Shown here piece by piece: positions 1 to 11,700 of a stretch of 64,000 nucleotides of DNA. Numbering within the stretch: the first letter of the stretch is position 1; each line of letters starts with the position of its first letter. Made by a program: the position numbers and the translations under genes. The notes under the pieces are model-generated. The model worked only from the letters and a program-made list of their open reading frames with translations. It did no database searches and was not told the origin of the DNA. Location: positions 372,001 through 436,000 of the forward strand of contig NC_090131.1 of the NCBI RefSeq assembly GCF_040581485.1. Reading direction: 5' to 3'. The stretch is from Linepithema humile. Taxonomy: Eukaryota; Arthropoda; Insecta; Hymenoptera; Formicidae.

Positions 1-1064
1 TATTGCTAGATTGGCGTAAAATGGCTATAATTTTCTTCACATTAGAATTTTGCATTTTTTTTGCACTTTTCTTTGTACCTGAAAGCCCCTACTGGCTCAT
101 ATGCTTTAGAAATAGCATGTTTGATGAGAAACGATTTCGCAAAATGAAATACAATCTAAAACGACTTAACAGAAGGCAAACAGTGAGTATGATACAGTGT
201 TTTATGATGTCTATACGCTTTTCAGAATATCACAGACAAAACATTTTTTAGATTTATGAGCAAGAATATTCACGAATTATGGGGACATACGCAAACCATG
301 TAGTGAATGATGAAGTATCAAAAAATATAGCAGCATCTATAAAAAGTTATTATATTAAATTTATGTCCCCAAATGTCTACAAGCCTATAGTGATACTTTT
401 TTTACTTTTTCTATTACAACAGTTATCTGGCTGCTATGTCATCATATTTTATGCCATTTCTGTTTTTCGTGAAATGGGTGGAACATTTGGCAAGGGTTTT
501 GATGAAAATAGTGCACTTGTTATGTTAGGTATCATTCGATTTGTTATAAGTATACTAACAGTTTTTTGTAGTAGGAAATATGGCAGAAGAATGCTCTGTA
601 TCTTGAGTGGAATTGGAATGACTATTTCTATGTTTCTTTCTGGAATGTATATGCATTTCACTATTTTGTATGATCAAAATGGCAATGTAGAAGAAACTAT
701 GGCAGATCAAAAGTGGTTACTGCTGTTCTTTGTATTGTCTTATATTTGCACTAGTTCGTTTGGATTTATAAGTATTCCATGGACATTAATCGGAGAATTG
801 CTCCCCGTATCCGTACGTGGTATCGGCGGAGGTCTTATGGTTTCTCTTGCTTATATAATGATGTTTGCTGTTGTAAAAAACTATCCATATATTTTAAAAA
901 GCATGAGTATCGAGGGCATCTTTTTCTTTTTTAGCTTCATGTCCTTAATAGGTACAGCTTTTGTATATTTCTTTTTACCAGAAACTTTGGGCAAATCTTT
1001 TTCTGATATCGAAGAGTTTTTTTCTCCCAAAAAGAAGGAAGAAACGCATAATGCTAACCTATAA
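1..1064 (+). CDS. Facilitated trehalose transporter Tret1-like (MFS sugar transporter), 3' part
   Basis: This is the C-terminal part of an MFS sugar transporter whose 5' end lies outside the window. Exons are 1-182 (open to the left edge) and 252-1064, joined in phase 0 (donor GTGAG, acceptor TTTTTTAG). Visible family marks are PESPYWL after a membrane helix, QQLSG at the start of the second six-helix bundle, the loop RKYGRR, and PETLGKSF near the end, followed by a short charged tail. Tret1-type carriers move trehalose or other sugars down their gradient across the plasma membrane. Two positions differ from common Tret1 sequences: PESPR is PESPY here, and QQ(F/L)SGIN is QQLSGCY, so substrate may differ. 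Family placement is firm; the trehalose assignment is inference. An AATAAA at 1199-1204 is a likely poly(A) signal. Confidence 0.85.
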
Positions 1065-1198
1065 TTTCTTGATTTTACTGTTTACTTTTTCTTATGCATG
1101 ATATTAATATTGGTTGAGGGGACTGTTTACTTAATCGACTTAGTCCATTACAATGGGATGATATATTTTATATAAAAGCATTTTAATATGTCTCAGAC

Positions 1199-1204
1199 AA
1201 TAAA
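1199..1204 (+). terminator. Poly(A) signal of the sugar transporter
   Basis: AATAAA lies 135 bases after the transporter stop codon, on its strand, with no closer canonical hexamer noticed. Confidence 0.45.
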
Positions 1205-1360
1205 TTAAGATAATAAGAAATGTCCTCAAATTAATATTGTATAATTGGCGGAGTAGCTTTGTGCATTTAGATTATTGTAAATGCTCTTCTATGTAAATAT
1301 ATTAAATTTTAATAATATATACGCACAAGAAAAATATATATATTGTATATAAAAAGGGCA

Positions 1361-1384
1361 TGTGTGTGTGTGTGTGCGTGCGCG
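1361..1384. repeat. (TG)n microsatellite
   Basis: About eight uninterrupted TG units followed by a CG-containing continuation, downstream of the transporter. Confidence 0.85.
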
Positions 1385-2099
1385 CTGTCAGAAATGTTAA
1401 TTGCATCATTTTTATTTCAATTTATTATGGTACAGAATTAAATACAAATGCAATTTGTATATATACTATAAATGTCTTTTTAAAAACGTGTATCCTATCG
1501 AATATAAAAAGCGCTTTTTTACAAAGTTTTATATATGTATATGTAATTTTTTATTCATTTCTTTATAATATAACAAAAGTAAGGAAATTTTGCTGTTATG
1601 TATTAATATTATTCGTACATTGCTTATCTTTTTTGCAATTTTTAATAAAAAAAAATAAACATACATATGTATTAAATACATAACCAGTCGGAGCAGTCTT
1701 ATTATAGCTACTAATATAATGATTTTTAATCTATTTCTTCTTTTTTTCTTTTTAATGTTATAACAAGTAGGAATATTAAGATAACACATTGTAAATATCA
1801 TAGCATGTGCATCATCTGTTTCACATTAATACGATATCTTAAATATATAAAGTATGGTTTAATAATTTCAAATATATAAAGTATGTGTTAATTTTCATAG
1901 TAAACTTTAATTTATTTGTTACAGATGTATCTGCAATTCGAACGAAACACGTAACCAGCTTCCAAATAACTACATATGCACCTGACAAATATCGCTGTCA
2001 TAACCTAACTATTGACGTCGACAAAAACCACAGTAATTAGCATATTTACATACATCTGACAGGTGTTACCATACAACAGCGATGATATATTCTTGAAAA

Positions 2100-5000
2100 A
2101 TGCTTATTCGCCGCAAATTTTTGTTAAAGTTATCAATTTGCGTGTTATATATAATTGGTGTTTTGGTTATCGCTAGGCGAATATTTTATACGAATAACAA
2201 CTCTAGAAATTATAAAAACCATCTTCCATATCCAAAAGATGACAATAATTCTCAAAAAGAGAAGGAAGTCGATATCGCATTACAGAGGTTGCAAAATGAA
2301 AGGTAGAGTTGATCTCTTTTTTTTGTTGATACTCAATTTTGTGCAATTGCAATTCATTTTTCAGCAGTTTAAAGCAACTTTATTTATTCAAACATGTTGG
2401 GACAAACTTGTTTTAATAAGCCTTTTGCATAATTTATTGATGTGTAAATGTGAAATTCACAATATAAATACTTAGCACTAAGATGTTTGCACTAATTTAG
2501 TTATACAAATGCATGGCAATTGTGTAAACACTACTTTATGTAGTTACGTTTTACTATTTTTACAGTATTTACAATTAAAACAATATTTCAGGTATGAACA
2601 ACAGATATTGAAATTGGAATATAATGTTGTACTTGGGCTTGGTGAAAATGGAAAGCCTGCTTATTTGCATGGAAAAGATAAGATTCAAGGTGAAGCAGCA
2701 CTCGCAAAAAAGGCATTGAATGTTGTCCTTTCAGATAAAATATCGTTAACTAGAAGATTACCAGATGTACGCAACACACTGTAAGAATTTAATGTAATAC
2801 TTGAAAAGAACATTTTTATGCATGCAATTGTAACAGTGTGTAAAATCCTTTTTTCTTTTGTGTTTATAAATGCATGTGGGCTTTACATTATAGATGTGTG
2901 AATCTTACATATGATACATTATTGCCAAGCACTAGTGTTATAATTATCTTTTATAATGAACCATGGAGTGTTCTATTACGTACAGTACACAGTGTGTTAA
3001 AGGATTCTCCGCCGCATTTATTAAAAGAAATTATTTTGGTCGACGATCATAGTGAAGAAGGTATTGCAATATTAACGTGTGATTAATTGGTAATATGCAA
3101 AAATATACATTTGTCATATCAAACAATTGGGCTAAGTCTAAAAATAATCATTCAACGATAATGATCGTTTTAAAAAATATTTTTTTCTATAAAATACTAT
3201 TTTTTACAAATTATTACAATGAAATTGATATAATTATTTAATATTATTGATAGAAATGCAATGCGTGTGTTAAGTAATTAATGTTATATACATATTTTTA
3301 TTCTTTCAATTTATAGAAGAACTTCAGGGACAATTGGATTATTATCTTTCAACGCGTTTACCTGCAAAAGTGAAATTACTAAGGTTACCATACAGACAAG
3401 GATTAATACGTGCTCGTCTTTATGGAGCTAGAAATGCTATAGGCGATGTTCTTATTTTTCTGGATGCACATTGTGAAGTTATCAAAGACTGGTATTTTGG
3501 ACTGGTATCAATTTGACTAAAACCTTTTTTTTTTTTTTTTTTTTTTCAATTTTTTATATAAAATTGATGTTTTAATATTTAATGTTACGTATATTTTATT
3601 TAATTTTTTAAATTAACTTTATACATGGATGAAACTTTATCTAATGTATATATATATTTGGAATTATTACAGGTTACAACCATTACTACAACGAATAAAG
3701 TATAATAAGAATGCTGTATTAATGCCAATAATTGATAACATTTCTGAGGAAACATTTGAATATCTTCACGATAATGAAGCGTCTTTCTTTCAAGTTGGTG
3801 GATTTACATGGTCAGGTCATTTTACATGGATAAATATCCAAAAACATGAGATTGAATCGCGTTCCTCTCCGATATCACCAACTAGGTCTCCTACTATGGC
3901 AGGTGGTTTGTTCGCTATTGACAGAGAATATTTTTGGAAAATTGGTAGTTACGACGATAAGATGGATGGTTGGGGAGGTGAAAATTTGGAGATGTCTTTC
4001 AGAGTAAGTCAAACATTTCCATTAAACTTATAAGACAAACTTTTAATTAAAAGCAAGATTCAAGACTTTTGTACTAATCTGAAATGTTTTAAATGAAATG
4101 TTAGTCAATCGATACTTTCCAATAGATATGGCAATGTGGTGGTACATTAGAAATCATTCCTTGTTCTCGAGTTGGTCATATATTTCGAAATTTTCATCCA
4201 TATAAATTTCCAAATGATAAAGATACCCATGGGATAAATACTGCTCGTTTAGCATTTGTGTGGATGGATGAATACAGAAGATTATTTTTACTTCATCGTA
4301 GTGAGTTTAAGGTAAAATTCGAAATTATGTAATTTGACATTTATTACTTTGTGCCTTCTAACTGTACTTATGTTACATATGCGTGCAGTATATTAATCTT
4401 ATCTGTATATTATATAGATAAATAAAATTTTTTTCATCCTCACCTTGCAGGATAATCCAAAAATCATTGGAGATATAAGTGAACGTTTAAAATTGCGTAA
4501 AAAACTCAAATGTAAAAGTTTCAAATGGTATTTGGATAATATTTATCCAGAAAAATTCATTCCGGATGAGAATGCGATAGCATACGGTCGTATTAGATTA
4601 CGCAGCAGACGATTGTGTTTGGATAATCTGCAACATGAAGAAGATAAACCATACAATCTAGGTTTATATAGTTGTCATACCAAGATATATCCAAGTCAGG
4701 TGTGTAATTTAACGATGACATTAACATTGATATCACACTTGAAGAAAAATTTACTAAAGATTTATTGTCCTTATGTAATTTAGTTTTTTTCATTGAGTAA
4801 ATCTGGCGAATTACGGAAAGAAGACAGTTGTGGAAAAATATTGCATATTAGTAGCTCAAAATCATACGCGCAAGTTCAAATGATTGATTGTAATAGCGAA
4901 AAAGGTGGAAAGAAATGGGTATTGTCAAAGGTATTGTATTGGCTTTAGATATTAATAAACGTTATTGCATCATGATTGATCAAAATATATTCGTTTTCGT

Positions 5001-5155
5001 TATAGGATGGCAGAATAATACACGTAGAAACTGGTCTTTGTCTCGACGGTACTGAATTACGTAGCGATGAAAACGTGCAAGCTGCTCGCTGCACTAATGT
5101 ACCGGATCAATTTTGGAAATTTGATTTTTATAGTAACAAGGTGCTATCTATATGA
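2100..5155 (+). CDS. Polypeptide N-acetylgalactosaminyltransferase (GalNAc-T, pgant family)
   Basis: This is a type II Golgi enzyme that starts mucin-type O-glycosylation by moving GalNAc from UDP-GalNAc to Ser/Thr. Nine exons: 2100-2302, 2592-2780, 2894-3060, 3317-3491, 3673-4003, 4126-4311, 4451-4699, 4784-4930, 5006-5155. All phases agree and give 598 residues, a normal family length. A short cytoplasmic N-terminus (MLIRRKF) precedes one membrane helix and a stem. The GT-A catalytic domain shows NEPWSVLLRTVHSV, ILVDDHSEE, FLDAHCEV (the metal-binding DxH) and WGGENLEMSFRIW. A C-terminal ricin-B lectin domain shows LCLDN, CHTK, QFF, a second CLD and DQFWKFD. All hallmark residues I can check are present, so it should be active. 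Which pgant subtype it is cannot be settled by eye. AATAAA motifs follow near 5172. Confidence 0.93.
3525..3546. repeat. Poly-T tract
   Basis: A run of 22 T in the fourth intron of the GalNAc-transferase gene, upstream of the exon at 3673. Confidence 0.8.
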
Positions 5156-5509
5156 TATATTATTTATATCATAATAAATAAAGACTACTCATTTTGTAAG
5201 AACAAAGTAAATATTAAAATGTGCATTTTTTTCTTATACCATTTGTACAAATTTAAAATTAGTCTGATCTATGATATCCATTGATAATAGTGAATATTTT
5301 CATTCATTGTATTTTCATTCAGTTAAGTTAGAAAACAAGTATGATTGAAATGAAGTTGAAGCATATATTTCTCACTTGTAAAATCCAGACACAGTAAAAT
5401 AATTCTCTAAATCTATTTACTTAACAGTTACAATTATCCATGCAATAAGTATAAATACCTTGGTAAAGATTGAATTAAATATGTATTCAGATTTAAATTT
5501 TAGAAATTT

Positions 5510-6867
5510 TTATTCCAACCAATCTTTGATGTATTGACATTTAACAGGTGTAACTGGACCATCATCACGACATTGAGTCCTCACCTGTAAAAAAAGATTT
5601 AAGAAAAAAATGTTTAAATTTTTTCAAAGATTATTATAATAAAAATACAATAAATTTATAAGCATCTTACTGGACATAAACCACAAGGAGTTCTAATCAA
5701 TCCGGGAGAATTCAGCAAAGGCTGAATTGCTCTGTATAAATTACTTCCATCTCCAGCAAGTGTCTGTTCAACCTTGCCATCATAAACCAAAGTATTTAAG
5801 ATCATTTCTATATCATTTACAAATAATTTCACCTATTATAAACATATTATCATTCTTAGTAAGAAGCTATAAATAACGAAAAAGTATGTTTTAATGCATT
5901 AAAAAAAGCTGTATACCTTACTTATTCCCAATTCTGAAATGAATTTTAATACTTCTTCAGATGAGGCAAATGTCATGTTTCTTGCAGCAATCGGTCCCGC
6001 GTTACAACTTTTCATTTTTTCTCTTTTTTGCTCCAAAAATCGATAACATTGCTGATTTAATACATCAACAAATTCCGTTTCAAAGTCTTGATCTTGATAC
6101 CATGCACCACCCGTTACAGATTCATCTGGTTCTAAATTGTATAGCATATATACTTTTTTCTTGCTTGCTGCTACAGACTTGACGACCTTAATAAACTTTT
6201 TAGTTTCCAAGCTTTTCAAAATTTTTTTTAATGGAGCATGCATCAAATTAGATTTAAATCTTATATCTCTATTCCATATTCCTTTATTTCCTGCTTCTTC
6301 AATAATTCTATATACTACTTTCTCTTCATTATCGGCACCCTTAGCAAGTTTTGTTGGATCTTTTAAACGATAAAATAGTGAGCCTGCTTGTTTAAAAAGG
6401 TCAAAGTATCCTTGTGACAGAAGCTTATTTATAATTTGAGCTCGTTGAGCTGGTTGTAAATCAGGTATTTCAATAGCTAGATCCTTGTCTGAAATGCCTT
6501 TGGGTCTAGCATGTGCTAGAGCAATTATTCTGTAAAAAATGTACAAAATGTTGAAAATATGCACCCCCACACATACGTACACAATTATATACATGTATAA
6601 GATAAATATTAAATTTGTCAATCAATGTATAAAAATTAACAGTGACACCGTGTCTATATATTAATTGACGTAAATTTAATATTTATTTTTTTAACATTAT
6701 CTTTGCCAATTAATTGAGTGAAAATATCATTCCACATAACCTAAATACAACGAAATATTTAATCAAGACAAGATAAATTCATACTTTTGTTCTACCGTCT
6801 CGGAACCATCAAGTTTTGCAGAGGTATTTGTATTTTGTTCTTGCAAGTTGTTACTTTCCGCTTCCAT
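5510..6867 (-). CDS. DNA-directed RNA polymerase III subunit RPC6 (POLR3F / RPC39)
   Basis: This Pol III-specific subunit is part of the RPC3-RPC6-RPC7 subcomplex used in initiation on tRNA and 5S genes. Exons on the minus strand: 6867-6785, 6529-5917, 5832-5671, 5584-5510, all in phase, 310 residues (the human protein has about 316). The start, beginning MEAESNN, is the first ATG of an exon with a clean donor. The large exon carries the winged-helix region, with QRAQIINKLLSQGYFDLF, GIWNRDIRFKSN, LKSLETKKFIKVVKSV and the GGAWYQDQDFETEFV block typical of RPC6. The C-terminus holds the cysteine pattern CGLCP, TQCRDDG and KCQYIKDWLE, which matches the iron-sulfur site of POLR3F. An AATAAA overlaps the stop codon, and the 355-base gap to the convergent GalNAc-transferase implies overlapping or very short 3' UTRs. 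Confidence 0.95.
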
Positions 6868-7286
6868 AATAAATAAAATAATTATTTTTGCACCGTATTA
6901 TGATTCTACCATGAAGGTTACATTTCACCGTGTTGACCACGTGTTGACTGCATCTTGTAATAGAATTTTCGACTGACCGATTTTGTATCGATCTGAGAGC
7001 GATTAATCGCAATTTATTATAAATTCATGTCCAAGATGAAATATTTTCCATTTATTATTTATAAGATTGCATAATTTTATTAATTTATTAAAGTATTCAT
7101 TAAAGTATATTATGGTATTTTTGATCAAACGGATTTAAATTGATTCGGAAGCGATCGGATCAGTCAAGGTCTATAATTGAAATTTTATAAGATTGAGAAA
7201 CAAATATAAGACTTGTCTTTTGGTAAATTTTTAATAAATTAATATCTTAATAAATAAAAAAATATTTGAGGTCGAACGCAAGGCAA

Positions 7287-7346
7287 CGCGGTAGCCAATC
7301 AATCTTTCGCTCTTATGGAAAAGTTGTCAGTTGATTGGTTACCGCG
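7287..7346. repeat. Inverted repeat with CCAAT boxes
   Basis: Arms of 16 bases at 7287-7302 and 7331-7346 pair with one mismatch (CGCGGTAGCCAATCAA against CGCGGTAACCAATCAA). They flank a 28-base spacer, and each arm carries a CCAAT motif. Confidence 0.75.
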
Positions 7347-7366
7347 TCCTGTGTGCAGGAGCCAAT

Positions 7367-7500
7367 AGCCCGATAAACTTGCATATGCGCATAAGCATAA
7401 GAAATGGATTGGTTTATAAAAAGATGCATAGGGAAATGGACCAATTAAATTTCTTATGCATATGCTTACGCGCTATGCAAGTTTGTCTGGACATACCCTA
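7367..7500. mobile_element. MITE-like element, copy 1
   Basis: The ends form an imperfect inverted repeat of 35-45 bases: the left end contains AAACTTGCATATGCGC, and the right end reversed contains AAACTTGCATAGCGCG. The right end continues into a motif reading AGGGTATGTCCAGACAAA in reverse, which is also found at the right end of copy 2. No coding capacity. Boundaries are approximate. Confidence 0.6.
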
Positions 7501-7566
7501 ATAATCAGGTGTGCAACTTTCTTTTTTAAATAACATTTGTGTTCCCTAGTGTGTAGTGAAAGAGGC

Positions 7567-7723
7567 TAAGGTTATATCCAGATAAATTTACATAGGCATA
7601 TAAGTATATTCATAAGAAAATGGACTTTCTAACATAAAGAACTGCATTCCTTATATTAGAAACATGATTAGTCCATTTTCTTATGTATGCGCTTATTCAA
7701 ATTTGTTTGGATATACCCTAAAC
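7567..7723. mobile_element. MITE-like element, copy 2
   Basis: The left end (GGTTATATCCAGATAAATTT) and the reversed right end (AGGGTATATCCAAACAAATT) pair imperfectly. A further inner pairing at CATAAGAAAATGGAC is near perfect. The terminal sequence matches copy 1, so both appear to belong to one family of non-autonomous, palindromic elements. Boundaries are approximate. Confidence 0.6.
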
Positions 7724-8745
7724 CACACTGAACTACTTATACGCAACTTCGATGAACTATTCGAACATTAGGGCGCGTTTCAGTATTGTTATAGTTCAGT
7801 GGTTGCATGCATGATTGTTTATCCGCCATTTTGTTTTGCTGCTGTACGCGCAGTTTTTAGTGGTGGTATTTTAAGATGAATTTAAGAATTAAGACGAATT
7901 AAATCGGCTGACGTTATTGCTTTACTGATATTTTTTTGTGCATTTACGAAAAATATCGTCATACGGAGAATGTGAAATTGGTGTCTTATGACAGCACCGT
8001 GATGGCAATCTGTGACAATTTATATCTGACCCAACTTTCTTGACTTTTGAGGCCAAATGGCGATTACCAAATAAAACGGAAAATTTTCGCTTCATTCGTC
8101 ACGTAAGTCTATTCAAAACGTTTGTCGTACATACGCATAAAACAGTGCTGAGCAATTAACATTATAACTTAAATCGTGCTTGTGAAATAAAACGTTTCAG
8201 AGCAACGTATTACACACATAGCTTTATTGTTTTCTCAGTTTTTAGCCACACCGTTATTCAATATTGTTCCTCTTTTTTAAAAACATTATGAAGAAGAAAA
8301 TATATTACAAGTAAATCTTGTTAATCAATATACATATGTATATTTGTGATTTTGTTATGCTCTGATCGTACCGTTTGCATTTAGCAAGTGTTTCACATTG
8401 TTTAATTAGTTTGGACGTGTATAGAATGAATTAAATATCAATTATGAGCATTGTCATATTGATAATCAATTCATAATGTTGATTATCCACTAACCTGTAA
8501 TAAACAGATTAATTATGCTCTTGTATGGGATGATGTAGATTTACGTACTTGTTATCTGTTGTAGATTGTCGAAAAGTTACTACGTTTTACGGTTATAAAT
8601 ATATATTTATGCAAATATGTCGTAGATGACGTTTTTGATTGTACAGCTGGACTCTATCATAACATTTATAACATTTTATAATCAATAATATGATTAAATT
8701 GATCATGTGAAAATAATACATAATTTTTGTATATTGTGTTATAGG

Positions 8746-11700
8746 ATGTCAGGGCAAAGTGGTGGATATCGAGTGTGTTTAACCAAGGTTAATGAACAAT
8801 TGACGTGCAAATTGTGTAGTGGATACTTTATCGACGCCACTACTATCATAGAATGTTTACACTCCTGTACAGTATCTTTTTATAATGTTATATGTAATAT
8901 TGCACATGTTAATTCATACAATAGATATAACATAAGATTTTTATGTTTTTTTACAGTTTGTAGAAGTTGCATTGTTAAATATTTGGAGAATAATAAGTAT
9001 TGCCCAATTTGTGAAGTACAGGTTCACAAAAGTAGGCCATTGTTAAATATACGACCTGATCATACATTGCAGGATATTGTATATAAATTGGTACCTGGAT
9101 GTTACCAAAGTATGTTTTATTAAACAGAAAAGAGATATATTTTTATGTCATATGTCATGTAGAAACAACTTAAAAAAGAAAAACTTTTTTAGATGAAATG
9201 CGATGTCGGAGGGAATTTTATGCAAAACATCCAGAAGTACGTAGTCAAGTGACATCTCCAGAAGCTCGTGGAGAACCTATAGAATCACATATATATTCTC
9301 CGGATGAATCTCTCAGCTTATCCTTAGAATACTTTAATCCTCTCACAATCGATTTAAATGAAACGAATGCTGTTAAGGATAGTATCGAAAAGCCTTTTGT
9401 AAGGCGATATCTACGATGTCCTGCAGCAGTTACTGTATTTCATTTACAGAAATTAATAAGAGCCAAATATGGTCTTAGTGATGCACATAGAGTTGACATA
9501 ATGTACAAAGAGGAACCACTATGCAGTAGTTATACATTAATGGATGTAATGTATATTTATCACTGGAGGAGGGTAAGCATTCGATTAATTTAAGAATCTC
9601 TAAAGTAATGTGTACATGTATATTTATCTACAATGATCTTATATCTATCGCATTATATTGCAGAAAGTTCCATTACATTTAAGCTACAGAATATTTGAAT
9701 CATCCTCAAAACGCATGAAACTGTCGGACGACAATGCCACGTACAAAACATCGTTAACAAATGCTGGCATTGATTCTATAGATTTAAAAGATGACAAATC
9801 ATCGAAGCGCGAATGGAAAGAGGTACAGTTAAAAATATCGGAAACTGGTGTGATGAGCATAACTGATATATCGAATACGGTACATAAAAGAGCTACAGGG
9901 ATCGAGAATTTGCAAAATGAAAAAGCTGTAGAAGAGACTCTTACTTCCATAGAAGTAAAAAAGGAAGATTTAATAGTTGAAAATTGTAATATATCTAAAT
10001 CTTCTGCAGAAATACTGCAGCCGACTTTGGTTATCGATGCGCAAATGACGAATAATTCAACAATTCCTGACTTGAGCAATGCATTTCTTATTACGAGTGA
10101 CGTCAAACCTACAACCGAGAATTCATCGATTAAAAATTGTATATCGTTGAGTACTCAACACAATGGAAATACAAGGCAAACAAATGAAACGGGAAATAGT
10201 GCTGTCTCAACAAAATTGCAACAAGGTACACAAGAAGTAAAAGATTCTAATCAAATTGCTAATGTTGAAGACAAATCAGTTTTATCAGGACAAAAGACTA
10301 TCAGTCAATCAGCGACACAATTTATGGAGAAGAGTGCACTTATCGCTGAAGATAAGAAGGGAACGGATGTAGGTGCGAAAAAATTGTCGATAAATAATAA
10401 CAATAATAGTACAGATTTTAAAGTTGGAAATCCGGGGGAATCGGTAAAGGAATGCGCAAAAAACGAAGCAAAAATGGAAAATACTGGGTCAAAAATTGAC
10501 GCGTTAAGTGTAAAATTACAATTTCAACCGAAATTAGGTCAAATTAATAATACTTATTCAAAGAAAGCACCAAAGGAGAAACGAACGATTCCTCAGCAGT
10601 GCGGGAAAAAATCCGACGTAAAATCATCAACGGAAGATACAAAAATTGCCGTAAAGACACGAACAAATTGCGGAAATACAAGTGGTAAAGCATCGGTATC
10701 ATGTTCCACGGCAAATCCGCAAAGATCGATCGTGTCTGCCGTAACGTCTCAGAATGCTTCGGTAATGGAATCTTCATCTGGACCCGGCAGACAGGAAGCT
10801 CTCTACGAAAAGGATAATCAGAGTGCAAAGATCGATGTGCAGCAAGCTTTGAATTTGTTGGAACAGAAAACAAACTCGTCCATACAAGCAATGGCAGAAT
10901 CTGTTCCGAAAACGATCAGCAGTACAAGTCCGAAATGCACACGGAGTAACAGTACAACCGCGACGAATGAAAATGTACCTACCATATCGAATATTTCCAC
11001 ATCCACGGTTGGTCATGCGACATCAACGTTTTCCTACACATTTCACGATCTAGTAACTAACTCGACCAGCTTGAAATCAGCGCTCAAGAATTCCAACAGC
11101 AGCTGCGTGCTCCAAAAATCATTGGGCATGCCACCGATCATCTCTTCAACGTCCAACAGTCAAATATGCTCTATGCCTCAGTTTAGCATACAAACATCCC
11201 CGACGGGCGCATATTCCACACCTGTATCGTTGAAGAATAACTATAGCAATGTGAGTCAAAATGTAAGCACTGTAATGACAACATCGACAGCGACGATTAC
11301 GGCGACGGCAATGTCGAAACCAACGTCGGGGGCGTGTTCGGCGGTGCCTCCGTGTCCGGATGCGATTCCTATATCTCTGATGAAGCAAGCGTCTATGCGC
11401 AAGCAGGAAGTGACCGCTAAGGGTACGAACCTGAATGAAATTTGTGCGAAAATCGGCTCTAACACAACTGGCTCAAAGATCAACGACATCTGCGCGAAGA
11501 TAGGCGAAAATTCAAAGGAGAAGAACAGGATAGAGACACGTGGTAAATCGGATGTACCGGATCTGCTCAAGATAAGCACGAAGAAGTGCTCTGCACCGTC
11601 ACCGTCTAATTCGGACACGACAATCAAGCATATACCTAATATTCCGAATGTACCGGTGTACACCCCGAGTAGCAACGCAACAACAACAACAACGATGGAG

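Larger units (their letters stand above)
1065..2099. other. Spacer between transporter and GalNAc-transferase
   Basis: This AT-rich stretch holds the transporter 3' UTR and then presumably the GalNAc-transferase promoter. A (TG)n run sits at 1361-1384. The open frames here are AT-rich and show no domain, so I call no gene. Confidence 0.6.
6868..8102. promoter_or_regulatory. Divergent promoter region and Psc leader exon
   Basis: RPC6 starts leftwards at 6867 and the Psc gene runs rightwards, so this interval must hold both promoters. A strong donor (CAC|GTAAGT) ends a probable non-coding Psc leader exon at 8102, and the matching acceptor is at 8744, two bases before the ATG. Two TCAGT initiator-like motifs lie near 7780-7800. 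CCAAT/ATTGG motifs sit in an inverted repeat at 7287-7346. Two MITE-like elements (separate entries) occupy much of the rest. Confidence 0.5.
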
